From DATBHM01 sp963772375 (GTDB taxonomy: Bacteria > Actinomycetota > UBA4738 > JACQTL01): a stretch of DNA of 64,000 bases. The position numbers were made by a program, and so were the translations under genes. Shown here in pieces: positions 43,871-51,231 of the stretch. The notes beneath the pieces were generated by a model, which worked only from the letters and a program-made list of their open reading frames with translations, ran no database searches and had not been told where the DNA came from. How positions within the stretch are numbered: position 1 is the first letter of the stretch; every line of letters begins with the position of its first letter. Location: contig CAVYXG010000004.1 of the NCBI GenBank assembly GCA_963772375.1, forward strand, positions 434,001-498,000, given 5' to 3'.

Positions 43871-43900
43871 ACTGTACCGGGTCCCGGCGAGCCGTGTAAA
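43871..43900 (-). promoter_or_regulatory. Promoter of RNA copy A, TTTACA-N18-TACAGT
   Basis: On the minus strand TTTACA at 43900-43895 and TACAGT at 43876-43871 are separated by 18 bases. The hexamers and the spacing are identical in copy B, although the spacer sequences differ. A conserved A-rich stretch (AAAGAG-x-GACAA) lies upstream and could be an UP element. Confidence 0.6.
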
Positions 43901-43972
43901 GCCGAAACCGGGTTCTTGTCACTCTTTCTCCCGGACGTCCGAGATCGTTGCGGCGCAAGGGTTTCGGAGAGG

Positions 43973-44063
43973 CAAAGCGAAGGGCCGGTCCGAAGACCGG
44001 CCCTTCAATCAGGTCTTCGTGCTCTGCGAACCTTGCGGCCCACCGATCACTCCCTCCTGACGT
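43973..44063 (-). ncRNA. Novel small RNA, copy B (about 90 nt)
   Basis: The second unit of the tandem pair has its own promoter at 44069-44098 and terminator at 43979-44006. Transcription is leftward, toward copy A and the DUF309 gene. Between the copies the RNA part differs at five positions. Two of these lie in the terminator stem and turn G-U pairs into G-C and A-U pairs. The conserved core includes AGTGATCGG, GGGCCGCAAGGTTCGC and CACGAAGACCTGA. The function is unknown; a trans-acting small RNA or a novel sensing RNA are both possible. The transcription start and end are estimated. Confidence 0.6.
43979..44006 (-). terminator. UUCG-capped terminator hairpin of RNA copy B
   Basis: GAAGGGCCGGTC and GACCGGCCCTTC form a perfect 12-bp stem around a TTCG loop on the minus strand, followed by GCTTTG. 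An intrinsic terminator is likely. Confidence 0.65.
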
Positions 44064-44068
44064 CGCGG

Positions 44069-44098
44069 ACTGTAGTGCGTCGTCTCGATCCGTGTAAA
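44069..44098 (-). promoter_or_regulatory. Promoter of RNA copy B, TTTACA-N18-TACAGT
   Basis: On the minus strand TTTACA at 44098-44093 and TACAGT at 44074-44069 lie 18 bases apart, with a spacer unrelated to that of copy A. Conservation of the hexamers but not the spacer is what a true promoter pair would show. Confidence 0.6.
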
Positions 44099-44193
44099 GC
44101 CCACGAGCCACTTTTGTCGCTCTTTTCATTCCGCCCCAGGTCGCGGGGCCCGCCGGTTGCGGCTTCCGGCGATCGGCGTGGCAGACTCCGGCC

Positions 44194-46305
44194 ATGGTCA
44201 TGGAACGAACGCGAGTCACGATCGTCCCCCACACCCACTGGGACCGCGAGTGGTACGAGCCCTTCGAGGGGTTCCTGGCGCGGCTGGTCGAGATGATGGA
44301 CGCGCTGCTCGGCCTGCTCGACGACGGGTTCCCCCACTTCCACCTCGACGGGCAGACCGCGCTGATCGACGACTACCTGAACGTCCGGCCCGAACGGGAG
44401 GCCGACGTCCGGCGGCTCGCGGCCGAGGGACGCATCAGCGTCGGGCCGTGGTTCACGCAGATGGACGAGTTCCTCACCTCGGGCGAGTCGCACGTCCGCA
44501 ACCTCGAGCGCGGCCTCGCCCGCAACCGCGACCTCGGCGCGCGCCCGGTGGTCGGCTACCTGCCCGACCAGTTCGGCCACATCGGCCAGATGCCGCAGAT
44601 CCTGGCGAACGGCGGCCTCGATCGGGCGGTCGTGTGGCGCGGCGTCCCCCGGGCCGTCGAACGGACGGCGTTCTGGTGGGAGTCACCGGACGGGACGCGC
44701 GTCCTCACCGAGTACCTGGCGTTCGGCTACTCGATCGGGATGAACCTCCACACGGCCCAGGAGCCCGGCGAGCTGGCGAAGATGCTCCGCCACGAGGTCG
44801 GCAACCTCAGCGGCATGACCGCGCGGCCCCACGCGATGCTCGTGATGGCCGGGAGCGATCACCACGGGCCGGACCGGACCCTGCCGAAGCGGCTCCGCGA
44901 GATCGAGCCGCTGGCCCCCGAGCTCGAGACCTCGATCGGACCGGTGGCGGCGTTCGTCGAGGGGCCGCCGCCGGACGACATCCCCACCTGGCACGGCGAG
45001 CTCCGGTCGGGCGCCCGGGCCTTCCTGCTGCCGAACGTGTACTCGTCGCGGATCCACCAGAAGCGCGAGCGCGGCCGGGTGGAGGCGCTCGTGGAACGGG
45101 TGGCCGAGCCGCTCGCCGCGCTGGTCGACGGGCTCGAGTGGCCGGCCGAGCAGCTCGACCGGATCTGGCAGCTCCTGCTGTGGAACGGTGCCCACGACTC
45201 CGTGTGCGGGTGCTCCGTGGACGAGGTCGGGCGGGCGGTCGACGCACGCCACGCCGAGGCCCGCGAGCTGGCGACGGAGATCACCTCCCGCGCGGTCACG
45301 CTGCTCGGCACGCAGGTGCGCGAGCCGGGGTTCCTTCGGTGGAACCCCTCGCCGTTCGAACGCGACGGCGTACCGGGGCTCGGGTGGCGGGTCGAGCCGA
45401 ATCACGAACGGCGGCACGACGTGCCGGTCTCCGTCGAGCGGCGGCACGGGCGCTTCGTGGTCGACGGGCTAGAGATCGGGCTGTTCGACGAGGCCGACGT
45501 CGGCGACCTCTACAACTTCTGCCCGGATGAGGGCGGATCGCCGATCCCGCCGGAGGACGTCGCGGTGGACGGGCAGCACGTCACGGCGACGTTCGACGGG
45601 TGCGTCGTGTCATTCCGGGCCAGCCGGCGGCCGGTGGAGCCGTTCGTGCGGCTGGAGGGCTCGATTGAGAACTCCGAGGCGAACCACCGCCTGCGGCTGG
45701 TCGTGACGCTGCCGTCGGCGGTCGAGGGGGCGCTGGCCGGGGCGCCGTTCGAGCTCGTGGAACGAGGGCTGGTGAGCGAGGGCGGGTTCGAGCCGGACTC
45801 GCCGTGCTGGCCGGCCCGGGGCGTCGTGCTGGCGGGCGACGTGGCGGCGCTCCACGAGGGAGTGATGGAGTACGAGGTGGTCGACGGTCGCGCGCTCGCG
45901 ATCACCCTGCTGCGATGCACGGGGACGATCAGCCGGAGCGGGTTCGAGACGCGCAAGTGGCCGGCCGGGCCCGACATCACGACGCCGGAGGCGCAGATGA
46001 TCGGGCGGACGGAGTTCGCGCTGGGGCTGATGTCCGGGGCCGCGCGTGAGGATCTGCTCGACGCGTGGGAATGGTTCGCGCTGCCGCTGGTCGAGGCGCC
46101 GGCGGTGGGCGGTGGGTCGCTGGAGCCGACGGGCTCGCTCCTCGACATGCGCGCGGCCGGTGCCCAGCTGTCGAACGTCCGCCGGGTCGACAGCGCGGTC
46201 GAGGTGCGACTGTGGAACCCGTCCGCCGAGCCCGTGAAGTCGACGGTCGGCGGAGTCGACGTCGAGCTCGGGCCGGCCCGGATCGAGACGGTTCGGCTGC
46301 CGTGA
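44194..46305 (+). CDS. Alpha-mannosidase, glycoside hydrolase family 38
   Basis: A 703-residue retaining alpha-mannosidase. The N-terminal VPHTHWDREWYEPFEG gives the zinc ligands of GH38. The nucleophile aspartate lies in YLPDQFGHIGQMPQIL, and a further zinc histidine is in GAHDSVCGC. The C-terminal 350 residues form the beta-sandwich part (FLRWNPSPFERDG onwards). The start at 44194 or a second ATG at 44200 is equally good; there is no strong ribosome binding site. The stop overlaps a PfkB kinase gene by GTGA, so it is in one operon with psuK and psuG. That is an odd pairing, because pseudouridine breakdown does not normally involve mannosidase. Confidence 0.88.
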   Translation: MVMERTRVTIVPHTHWDREWYEPFEGFLARLVEMMDALLGLLDDGFPHFHLDGQTALIDDYLNVRPEREADVRRLAAEGRISVGPWFTQMDEFLTSGESHVRNLERGLARNRDLGARPVVGYLPDQFGHIGQMPQILANGGLDRAVVWRGVPRAVERTAFWWESPDGTRVLTEYLAFGYSIGMNLHTAQEPGELAKMLRHEVGNLSGMTARPHAMLVMAGSDHHGPDRTLPKRLREIEPLAPELETSIGPVAAFVEGPPPDDIPTWHGELRSGARAFLLPNVYSSRIHQKRERGRVEALVERVAEPLAALVDGLEWPAEQLDRIWQLLLWNGAHDSVCGCSVDEVGRAVDARHAEARELATEITSRAVTLLGTQVREPGFLRWNPSPFERDGVPGLGWRVEPNHERRHDVPVSVERRHGRFVVDGLEIGLFDEADVGDLYNFCPDEGGSPIPPEDVAVDGQHVTATFDGCVVSFRASRRPVEPFVRLEGSIENSEANHRLRLVVTLPSAVEGALAGAPFELVERGLVSEGGFEPDSPCWPARGVVLAGDVAALHEGVMEYEVVDGRALAITLLRCTGTISRSGFETRKWPAGPDITTPEAQMIGRTEFALGLMSGAAREDLLDAWEWFALPLVEAPAVGGGSLEPTGSLLDMRAAGAQLSNVRRVDSAVEVRLWNPSAEPVKSTVGGVDVELGPARIETVRLP

Positions 46306-47177
46306 ACTCCGACGTCGTCGTCGTCGGGGACCTCATGCTCGACGTCGCCGTGGACTCCCCCGCGATGGCGACCGGCGGCGACGTGCACGGGACGGTGCTC
46401 GCCCGGCCGGGCGGCTCCGGGGCGAACGCGGCCGTGTGGGCCGCGCGGTCCGGGGCGAGGGTCCGGTTCCACGGGCGCGTCGGCGACGACGTCACCGGAC
46501 GGGTGCTGCGCGACGCGATGACCGGGCGCGGCGTGGACGCCGCGATGGTCGTCGCCCCCGGAGAGCGCACCGGCTGCCTGCTGGCGATGCGCGTGGACGG
46601 GGAACGCTCGATGGTGGCCGACCGCGGGGCGAACGCCACCCTCTCGCCCGACGACCTGCCGGCGACGCTCGAGGCCGGTGCCGTGCTCGTCTCCGGGTAC
46701 CTGCTGTTCCATCCGACGTCCGAACCGGCGGGGCTCGCGGCCCTGGAACGGGCGCGTGCCTCGGTGGTCGCGGTCGAGGCCTCGTCGTGGCCGCTCGTGG
46801 AGGCGTACGGGCCGTCGCGGTTCCTCGAAGCAACCGCCACAGCGACGCTGCTGCTGGCGAACGAGGACGAGGCGCGGGCGCTCACGCGGTTGGAGCCGGA
46901 GGCGGCGGCCAAGGAGCTCTCCGACCGGTACGCGGCCGTGTGCGTGAAGCTCGGCGAGGGGGGCGTGCTCTACGCCTCGGGTGGGCGGCTGGTCCACGCG
47001 TCGGCGCCGCCGATCGAGGTTCGCGACACGACCGGAGCGGGCGACGCGTTCGACGGCGTGCTGCTCGCCGCGCTGGCTCGGGGCACCTCGGTGGAGGACG
47101 CGCTGGAAGCCGGGTGCCGGGCGGGCGCCGAGGCGGCCGCGAGCGACGATGCGTGGCCTCTGCTGGAGACGCCGTGA
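46302..47177 (+). CDS. psuK: PfkB-family kinase, probable pseudouridine kinase
   Basis: A 291-residue ribokinase-like protein with the N-terminal VVVVGDLMLDV, RPGGSGANAAVWAARSGA, and the C-terminal anion hole and catalytic base in DTTGAGDAFDG. The GTG at 46302 overlaps the mannosidase stop, and its own stop overlaps the PsuG start (GTGA). Position next to PsuG makes pseudouridine kinase the best guess: it would phosphorylate pseudouridine for PsuG. A fructokinase or ribokinase is possible from the fold alone. Confidence 0.8.
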   Translation: MNSDVVVVGDLMLDVAVDSPAMATGGDVHGTVLARPGGSGANAAVWAARSGARVRFHGRVGDDVTGRVLRDAMTGRGVDAAMVVAPGERTGCLLAMRVDGERSMVADRGANATLSPDDLPATLEAGAVLVSGYLLFHPTSEPAGLAALERARASVVAVEASSWPLVEAYGPSRFLEATATATLLLANEDEARALTRLEPEAAAKELSDRYAAVCVKLGEGGVLYASGGRLVHASAPPIEVRDTTGAGDAFDGVLLAALARGTSVEDALEAGCRAGAEAAASDDAWPLLETP

Positions 47178-48073
47178 GCGTGCTGCAGATCGGCGACGAG
47201 GTCCGGCAGGCGCTCCGCGACGGCAACGCGGTGGTCGCGCTGGAGACGAGCGTGCTCTCGCAGGGCCTCCCCCACCCCCGGAACCTCGAGGCGGCCCACT
47301 ACATGTCGGGTCGAATCCGAGCCCGGGCGGCAGCTCCGGCGTGGATCGCCGTGAAGAACGGCCGGATTCGCGTGGGCCTGACCGCCGAGGAGGTCGAGGA
47401 GTTCGCCGATCCGAAGTCGAACGTCGCCAAGGTGGCGCGACGCGACTACCCGGCGGCGATCGCCGGCGGCGGGCTGGGCGCGACGACCGTGTCGGCGACC
47501 CTGTGGGCGGCGCATCGAGCCGGCATCGAGGTCATGGCGACCGGCGGGATCGGCGGGGTGCACCCGGGCTCCGGCGACGTCAGCGCCGACCTGCTGGAGA
47601 TGGCGCGGGTGCCGGGGTTCGTCGTCTGCAGCGGGCCGAAGTCGATCGTCGACCCGGCGGCGACGCTGGAGCGGCTGGAGGAGCTCGGAATCCTGGTGGC
47701 CGGGTACGGCGTCGACGAGCTGCCGTTCTTCCTCTCCACCTCGTCGGGTCTCTCGCTGGAACACCGTTTGGACACACCGGGGGAGGCGGCCACGCTGGCC
47801 CGAGCCCGCCGGGAGCTCGGTGTCGACACGGCCGTGCTGCTGTGCAACCCCATCCCGGCGGATCACGCGATGGACGCGTCGGTGGTTGCCGACGCGGTGG
47901 CCGCATGTGAGGCCGAAGCCGAACGCCGCGGCGTGCGGGGCAAGGACGTGACGCCGTTCCTGCTCTCGTGCCTGTCCGAACGAACGGGCGGCGCCAGCCT
48001 CGAGGCGAACCTCTCCCTGCTGTCGGCGAACGCCGCCCTGGCCGCGGAGGTGGCCCGCGCGCTCGCGGGTTGA
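47174..48073 (+). CDS. psuG: Pseudouridine-5'-phosphate glycosidase
   Basis: A 299-residue enzyme that splits pseudouridine 5'-phosphate into uracil and ribose 5-phosphate. The family markers are VVALETSVLSQGLPHPRN, the lysine-containing WIAVKNGRIRVGL, GGGLGATTVSATLWAAHRAGI, and ATGGIGGVHPGSGDVSADL. The late FLLSCLSERTGGASLEAN is also characteristic. The GTG start overlaps the kinase stop. It makes the uracil that could feed the reductive pyrimidine genes at 32-40 kb. The motifs and the length are complete. Confidence 0.93.
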   Translation: MSVLQIGDEVRQALRDGNAVVALETSVLSQGLPHPRNLEAAHYMSGRIRARAAAPAWIAVKNGRIRVGLTAEEVEEFADPKSNVAKVARRDYPAAIAGGGLGATTVSATLWAAHRAGIEVMATGGIGGVHPGSGDVSADLLEMARVPGFVVCSGPKSIVDPAATLERLEELGILVAGYGVDELPFFLSTSSGLSLEHRLDTPGEAATLARARRELGVDTAVLLCNPIPADHAMDASVVADAVAACEAEAERRGVRGKDVTPFLLSCLSERTGGASLEANLSLLSANAALAAEVARALAG

Positions 48074-48122
48074 TCGCGCGGGCACCGCAACGGAACGCAC
48101 CCCGGCGCGTTCATGGTCCGGC

Positions 48123-48665
48123 GTGAACGACCAGGCCGAGCTGACGGCGGTGCCGCGAGTGCCAGGCGAGGAACCCGAGGAACCGAGCTTCCACGCGTTC
48201 TTCACGGCGCACTACGACCGGTTGGCGCGGGCGCTGTTCCTGCTGAGTGGGGACGCCGGCGAGGCCGAGGACCTGGCGCAGGAGGCGATGGTGCGGGTGT
48301 ACGAACGCTGGAACCGCGTTTCGGTGATGTCCTCCCCGGAGGGCTACCTCTATCGAACCGCGCTGAACCTGCACCGCAGCCGGCTCCGCAAGGTGGTAAC
48401 GCGGCGCAAGCGTGGTTCGGACGGTCCGACGGCGCCGGCCGACCCGGCCGACGCCGCCGTCGCGAGCGACGAGGTGGCACGCGCGCTGGCCGCGCTGCCG
48501 CGCGGCCAGCGCGAAGCTGTGGTCCTCGTCTCCTGGCTCGGCCTGACCGACGAGGAAGCCGGCCGCGTCCTGCAGATCGAACCGGTCAGCGTCCGTTCGC
48601 GCCTGTCCCGAGCACGGGCCGCCATGCGGCAGACCCTCGACGACGACGGAGCCTCCGATGACTGA
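48123..48665 (+). CDS. RNA polymerase sigma factor, SigE/ECF-like family
   Basis: A 180-residue sigma-70 factor with a GTG start. Region 2 is seen in FFTAHYDRLARALFLLSGDAGEAEDLAQEAM and YRTALNLHRSRLRK. Region 4 is in LPRGQREAVVLVSWLGLTDEEAGRVLQIEPVSVRSRLSRAR. It is a paralog of the sigma factor at 34685. The stop overlaps the start of a large membrane propeller gene by eight bases, exactly as in the first sigma module. It follows the psuG gene by 49 bp. A GGAAC-like element lies upstream but its spacing to a -10 is not typical, so I do not call a promoter. Confidence 0.87.
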   Translation: MNDQAELTAVPRVPGEEPEEPSFHAFFTAHYDRLARALFLLSGDAGEAEDLAQEAMVRVYERWNRVSVMSSPEGYLYRTALNLHRSRLRKVVTRRKRGSDGPTAPADPADAAVASDEVARALAALPRGQREAVVLVSWLGLTDEEAGRVLQIEPVSVRSRLSRARAAMRQTLDDDGASDD

Positions 48666-51222
48666 CCTCCACGACCTCCTGGAACGCCGCGCGGCACAGT
48701 TCCACCCGGAGCCGATGCCCGACGCATTCGACCGGGCAATGCGCCGAGCCGCCCGCCGCCAGCGCAACCGACGAATCGGCGCCGCCCTGCTCGCATTCGC
48801 AATGTTCGCCGGTGCAGGAACCGGGCTCTGGATCGCCTTCCAGCCGGGAACGCCGCGGCATGCGCCACAGCCGGCGGAGATCCCCGTTCCGGGAACCACA
48901 TCGACGTACGCACTCCCCTCGGCGCCGTCCGGCGTCGCTGTCGCGTCCGACGGAACGGTTTGGGCCACGCTCCCCGACGCGCTCGCGAAGATCGACCCCG
49001 CGACGGGCCGGGTCGACGAAGAGTTCACCAACATCTTCTCCACGAAGCCCGGCGACCTGACCGGCATCGCGTTCGAACAGTTCCGGCCCGACTGGCAGAT
49101 CGCGTGGCTCAGCGATTCGGGCGGCTACGTATGGTCCGTCACCGTTGTCGCACCACTCGACATTCCCGGGGTTCCGACCTTCCCGTCGAACCCCGTCGAT
49201 GTCGGCGGCTCGGCGATGGGCATCGCCGTGGGGGACGGTTCGGTGTGGGCGACGGTCGTCCACGAAGGTCCGGGCGAGCTCGTACGGATCGACCCGAGGA
49301 CGGACGAGGTCACGGGTCGCTCCCCGACCGGCGACGGGCCCGGCTCGGTGACCGTCGGCCAGGGCGGGGTCTGGGTCGAGGTGACGAGCGGCGACGCCCG
49401 GCTCGAGCGCTTCGACCCGACGGGCAGCGAGCTCGTCGGTGAGCAGGGCGGCGGCTGGCACGTCGCCGCGACCGCGGACGAAGCATGGGCGAGCGGTTCG
49501 GACACGGTGCAGCGGCTGATGCCCACGACCACGGCCGCAGAACCGGGGCTGTCACCCGGGCCGAGCGGGGGCCTGCCGAGTCCCTCATCCGAACCGTCGG
49601 CCCACGTTCCGGGAGCCGGTGCGCTCACGATCGACGGCAACCAAGTCTGGGCTCTCGCACTCCCCAACCCGGACCACGACGGGCTGCTCTACGAGATCGA
49701 CCGGAACAACGGCGAGATCATCGGGACGCCGATGCCGGTGGGCATGACTCCGGTGGCAGTTGCTGTCGGCGGCGGTTCAGTGTGGGTGGCCAACTACGCC
49801 GACCCGAGCATCACGCGGGTGCAGCTATTGTGCAGCGGCTCACCCTGTACCGGGTCGAGAACGAACTCGATCCCGACCCCAGCTCACGTTTCGACCATCT
49901 CGCTTCCCGACAAGGCGTCTGACGTCGCCGTCGCTCCCGATGGAACCCTGTGGGCCACCCTCCCCAACGCCCTTGCCCGGATCGATCCGGCAACCGGGGC
50001 GGTCAGTGTCGGGGATGCTTCCGTGTTCGCCGGACACCCGGGTCATCTGACCGGGATCGCGATCGTCGACACGCCGGTCCGACATTCCGAGTCGAACCTC
50101 GTCACCGACCGACACCGCCGTCGCTCGACCACAACCCCGTCGATCGCGCCGACCACCGGCGGGCAGGGCTGGGGCTTCTCACACCCGCCGGTCCCCTTCT
50201 TCGTGGGCAACCACCTCGTCGGCGCTGGATTCGAAGCGACGGTCGCCGCCGTGCCGGATGGCCAGGAGGTCGGAACCCTGAGCCCCGAGGCCACGTTCCT
50301 CCCCGACGGGCGGATGCTGTATCTCGCCTGGGATCCGAGAATCCATGCAACCGAGATCCACATGTTCGACCCACGGACAGGGGATGACAGCGTGCAACTG
50401 ACCGGCGGATCGTCGGTTGCCGCTCGGAACGACGGTGCCATCGCGTACTCGATCGGCCACACGGACCTCCACACGCAGCCGCTCCTTCCCTCGCCGACGG
50501 CCTCGCCCGGGACGATGAGCGGGATCGACGTCACCCCGGACGCGAGATTCGACTCGTCGGTCTCCTGGGTGTTCGGTCCGGGCGCGTACGTCGCCGTGGG
50601 CTGGGCAGGGAGCACGTTGCTCGCCGATCATCAGAACGACGCGGGAACGTGGGACGTCCTGGCCGTCGACGGCCCGAACCAGGTCCGCGTGCTCGCGCCG
50701 AGCGCATCGGTCGTTGCCATCTCTCCGGAAGGATCGCGGGTCCTCGTCAGCGAACGCTCGATGCCGCCGACTCGCCCCATTGCTGCGCTTGCCGTCGTGG
50801 ACGTATCCACTGCACGGACGATCACCGTAGCGCCGCTGCCCTCGCTGATCGACCCGGCCAGCGGGGATGCCATCGGACTCGTCGAAGGCCCTGGCGATTG
50901 GGTGGGCGACAGGGCGATCGTGCAGGGAGGACAAGGGAGCGTGTACCTGCGCGTGGAGACCTCGTCGATCGCCGTCGAGCAGGTGGTCGTCGTCGACGGG
51001 TTCCCCGCGCTCCGCGAACCCCAGTTCATCGACGGGAACGCGCGCCGCATCATCGGGTGGACGGGCGTCGTCGCGGATTCGAGCGGGGTCCGCTTCTCGT
51101 GGATGGAGATGGATCTCTCAGGAGACGGGAACGCGAGCGTTCAGCTCGGGCCACAGGGGCACGAGACCATCCGACCGATTCGATCGTTGAGTCGGCCGGC
51201 CGCGGCCGGCGCTCCGTCGTGA
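48658..51222 (+). CDS. Large membrane-anchored beta-propeller protein, probable anti-sigma partner
   Basis: An 854-residue protein with a cytosolic N-terminus of about 42 residues, one membrane helix near residues 42-60, and two extracellular propeller-like parts. The first part (about 85-400) begins with VAVASDGTVWATLPDALAKIDPATG. The second (about 420-470) repeats this almost exactly as VAVAPDGTLWATLPNALARIDPATG. The sequence then changes to a third, TolB-like part. This suggests fusion or internal duplication of two related genes. The overlap with the sigma factor gene and the same topology as the protein at 35202 suggest an anti-sigma role; this is an inference. It converges with the histidine kinase gene nine bases away. 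Confidence 0.8.
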   Translation: MTDLHDLLERRAAQFHPEPMPDAFDRAMRRAARRQRNRRIGAALLAFAMFAGAGTGLWIAFQPGTPRHAPQPAEIPVPGTTSTYALPSAPSGVAVASDGTVWATLPDALAKIDPATGRVDEEFTNIFSTKPGDLTGIAFEQFRPDWQIAWLSDSGGYVWSVTVVAPLDIPGVPTFPSNPVDVGGSAMGIAVGDGSVWATVVHEGPGELVRIDPRTDEVTGRSPTGDGPGSVTVGQGGVWVEVTSGDARLERFDPTGSELVGEQGGGWHVAATADEAWASGSDTVQRLMPTTTAAEPGLSPGPSGGLPSPSSEPSAHVPGAGALTIDGNQVWALALPNPDHDGLLYEIDRNNGEIIGTPMPVGMTPVAVAVGGGSVWVANYADPSITRVQLLCSGSPCTGSRTNSIPTPAHVSTISLPDKASDVAVAPDGTLWATLPNALARIDPATGAVSVGDASVFAGHPGHLTGIAIVDTPVRHSESNLVTDRHRRRSTTTPSIAPTTGGQGWGFSHPPVPFFVGNHLVGAGFEATVAAVPDGQEVGTLSPEATFLPDGRMLYLAWDPRIHATEIHMFDPRTGDDSVQLTGGSSVAARNDGAIAYSIGHTDLHTQPLLPSPTASPGTMSGIDVTPDARFDSSVSWVFGPGAYVAVGWAGSTLLADHQNDAGTWDVLAVDGPNQVRVLAPSASVVAISPEGSRVLVSERSMPPTRPIAALAVVDVSTARTITVAPLPSLIDPASGDAIGLVEGPGDWVGDRAIVQGGQGSVYLRVETSSIAVEQVVVVDGFPALREPQFIDGNARRIIGWTGVVADSSGVRFSWMEMDLSGDGNASVQLGPQGHETIRPIRSLSRPAAAGAPS

Positions 51223-51231
51223 GTCGGGCCG

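Noticed and set aside
43665..44234. A minus-strand 189-codon frame with a repeated 26-residue segment
   Set aside because: The repeated residues are just the translation of the two RNA copies. It crosses both terminators and the DUF309 start, and the promoter and stem conservation explain the repeat better.
48070..48122. ECF-type autoregulated promoter before the second sigma factor
   Set aside because: GGAAC is present but only 12 bases precede GTTCAT, too short for the usual 16-17 base spacing.
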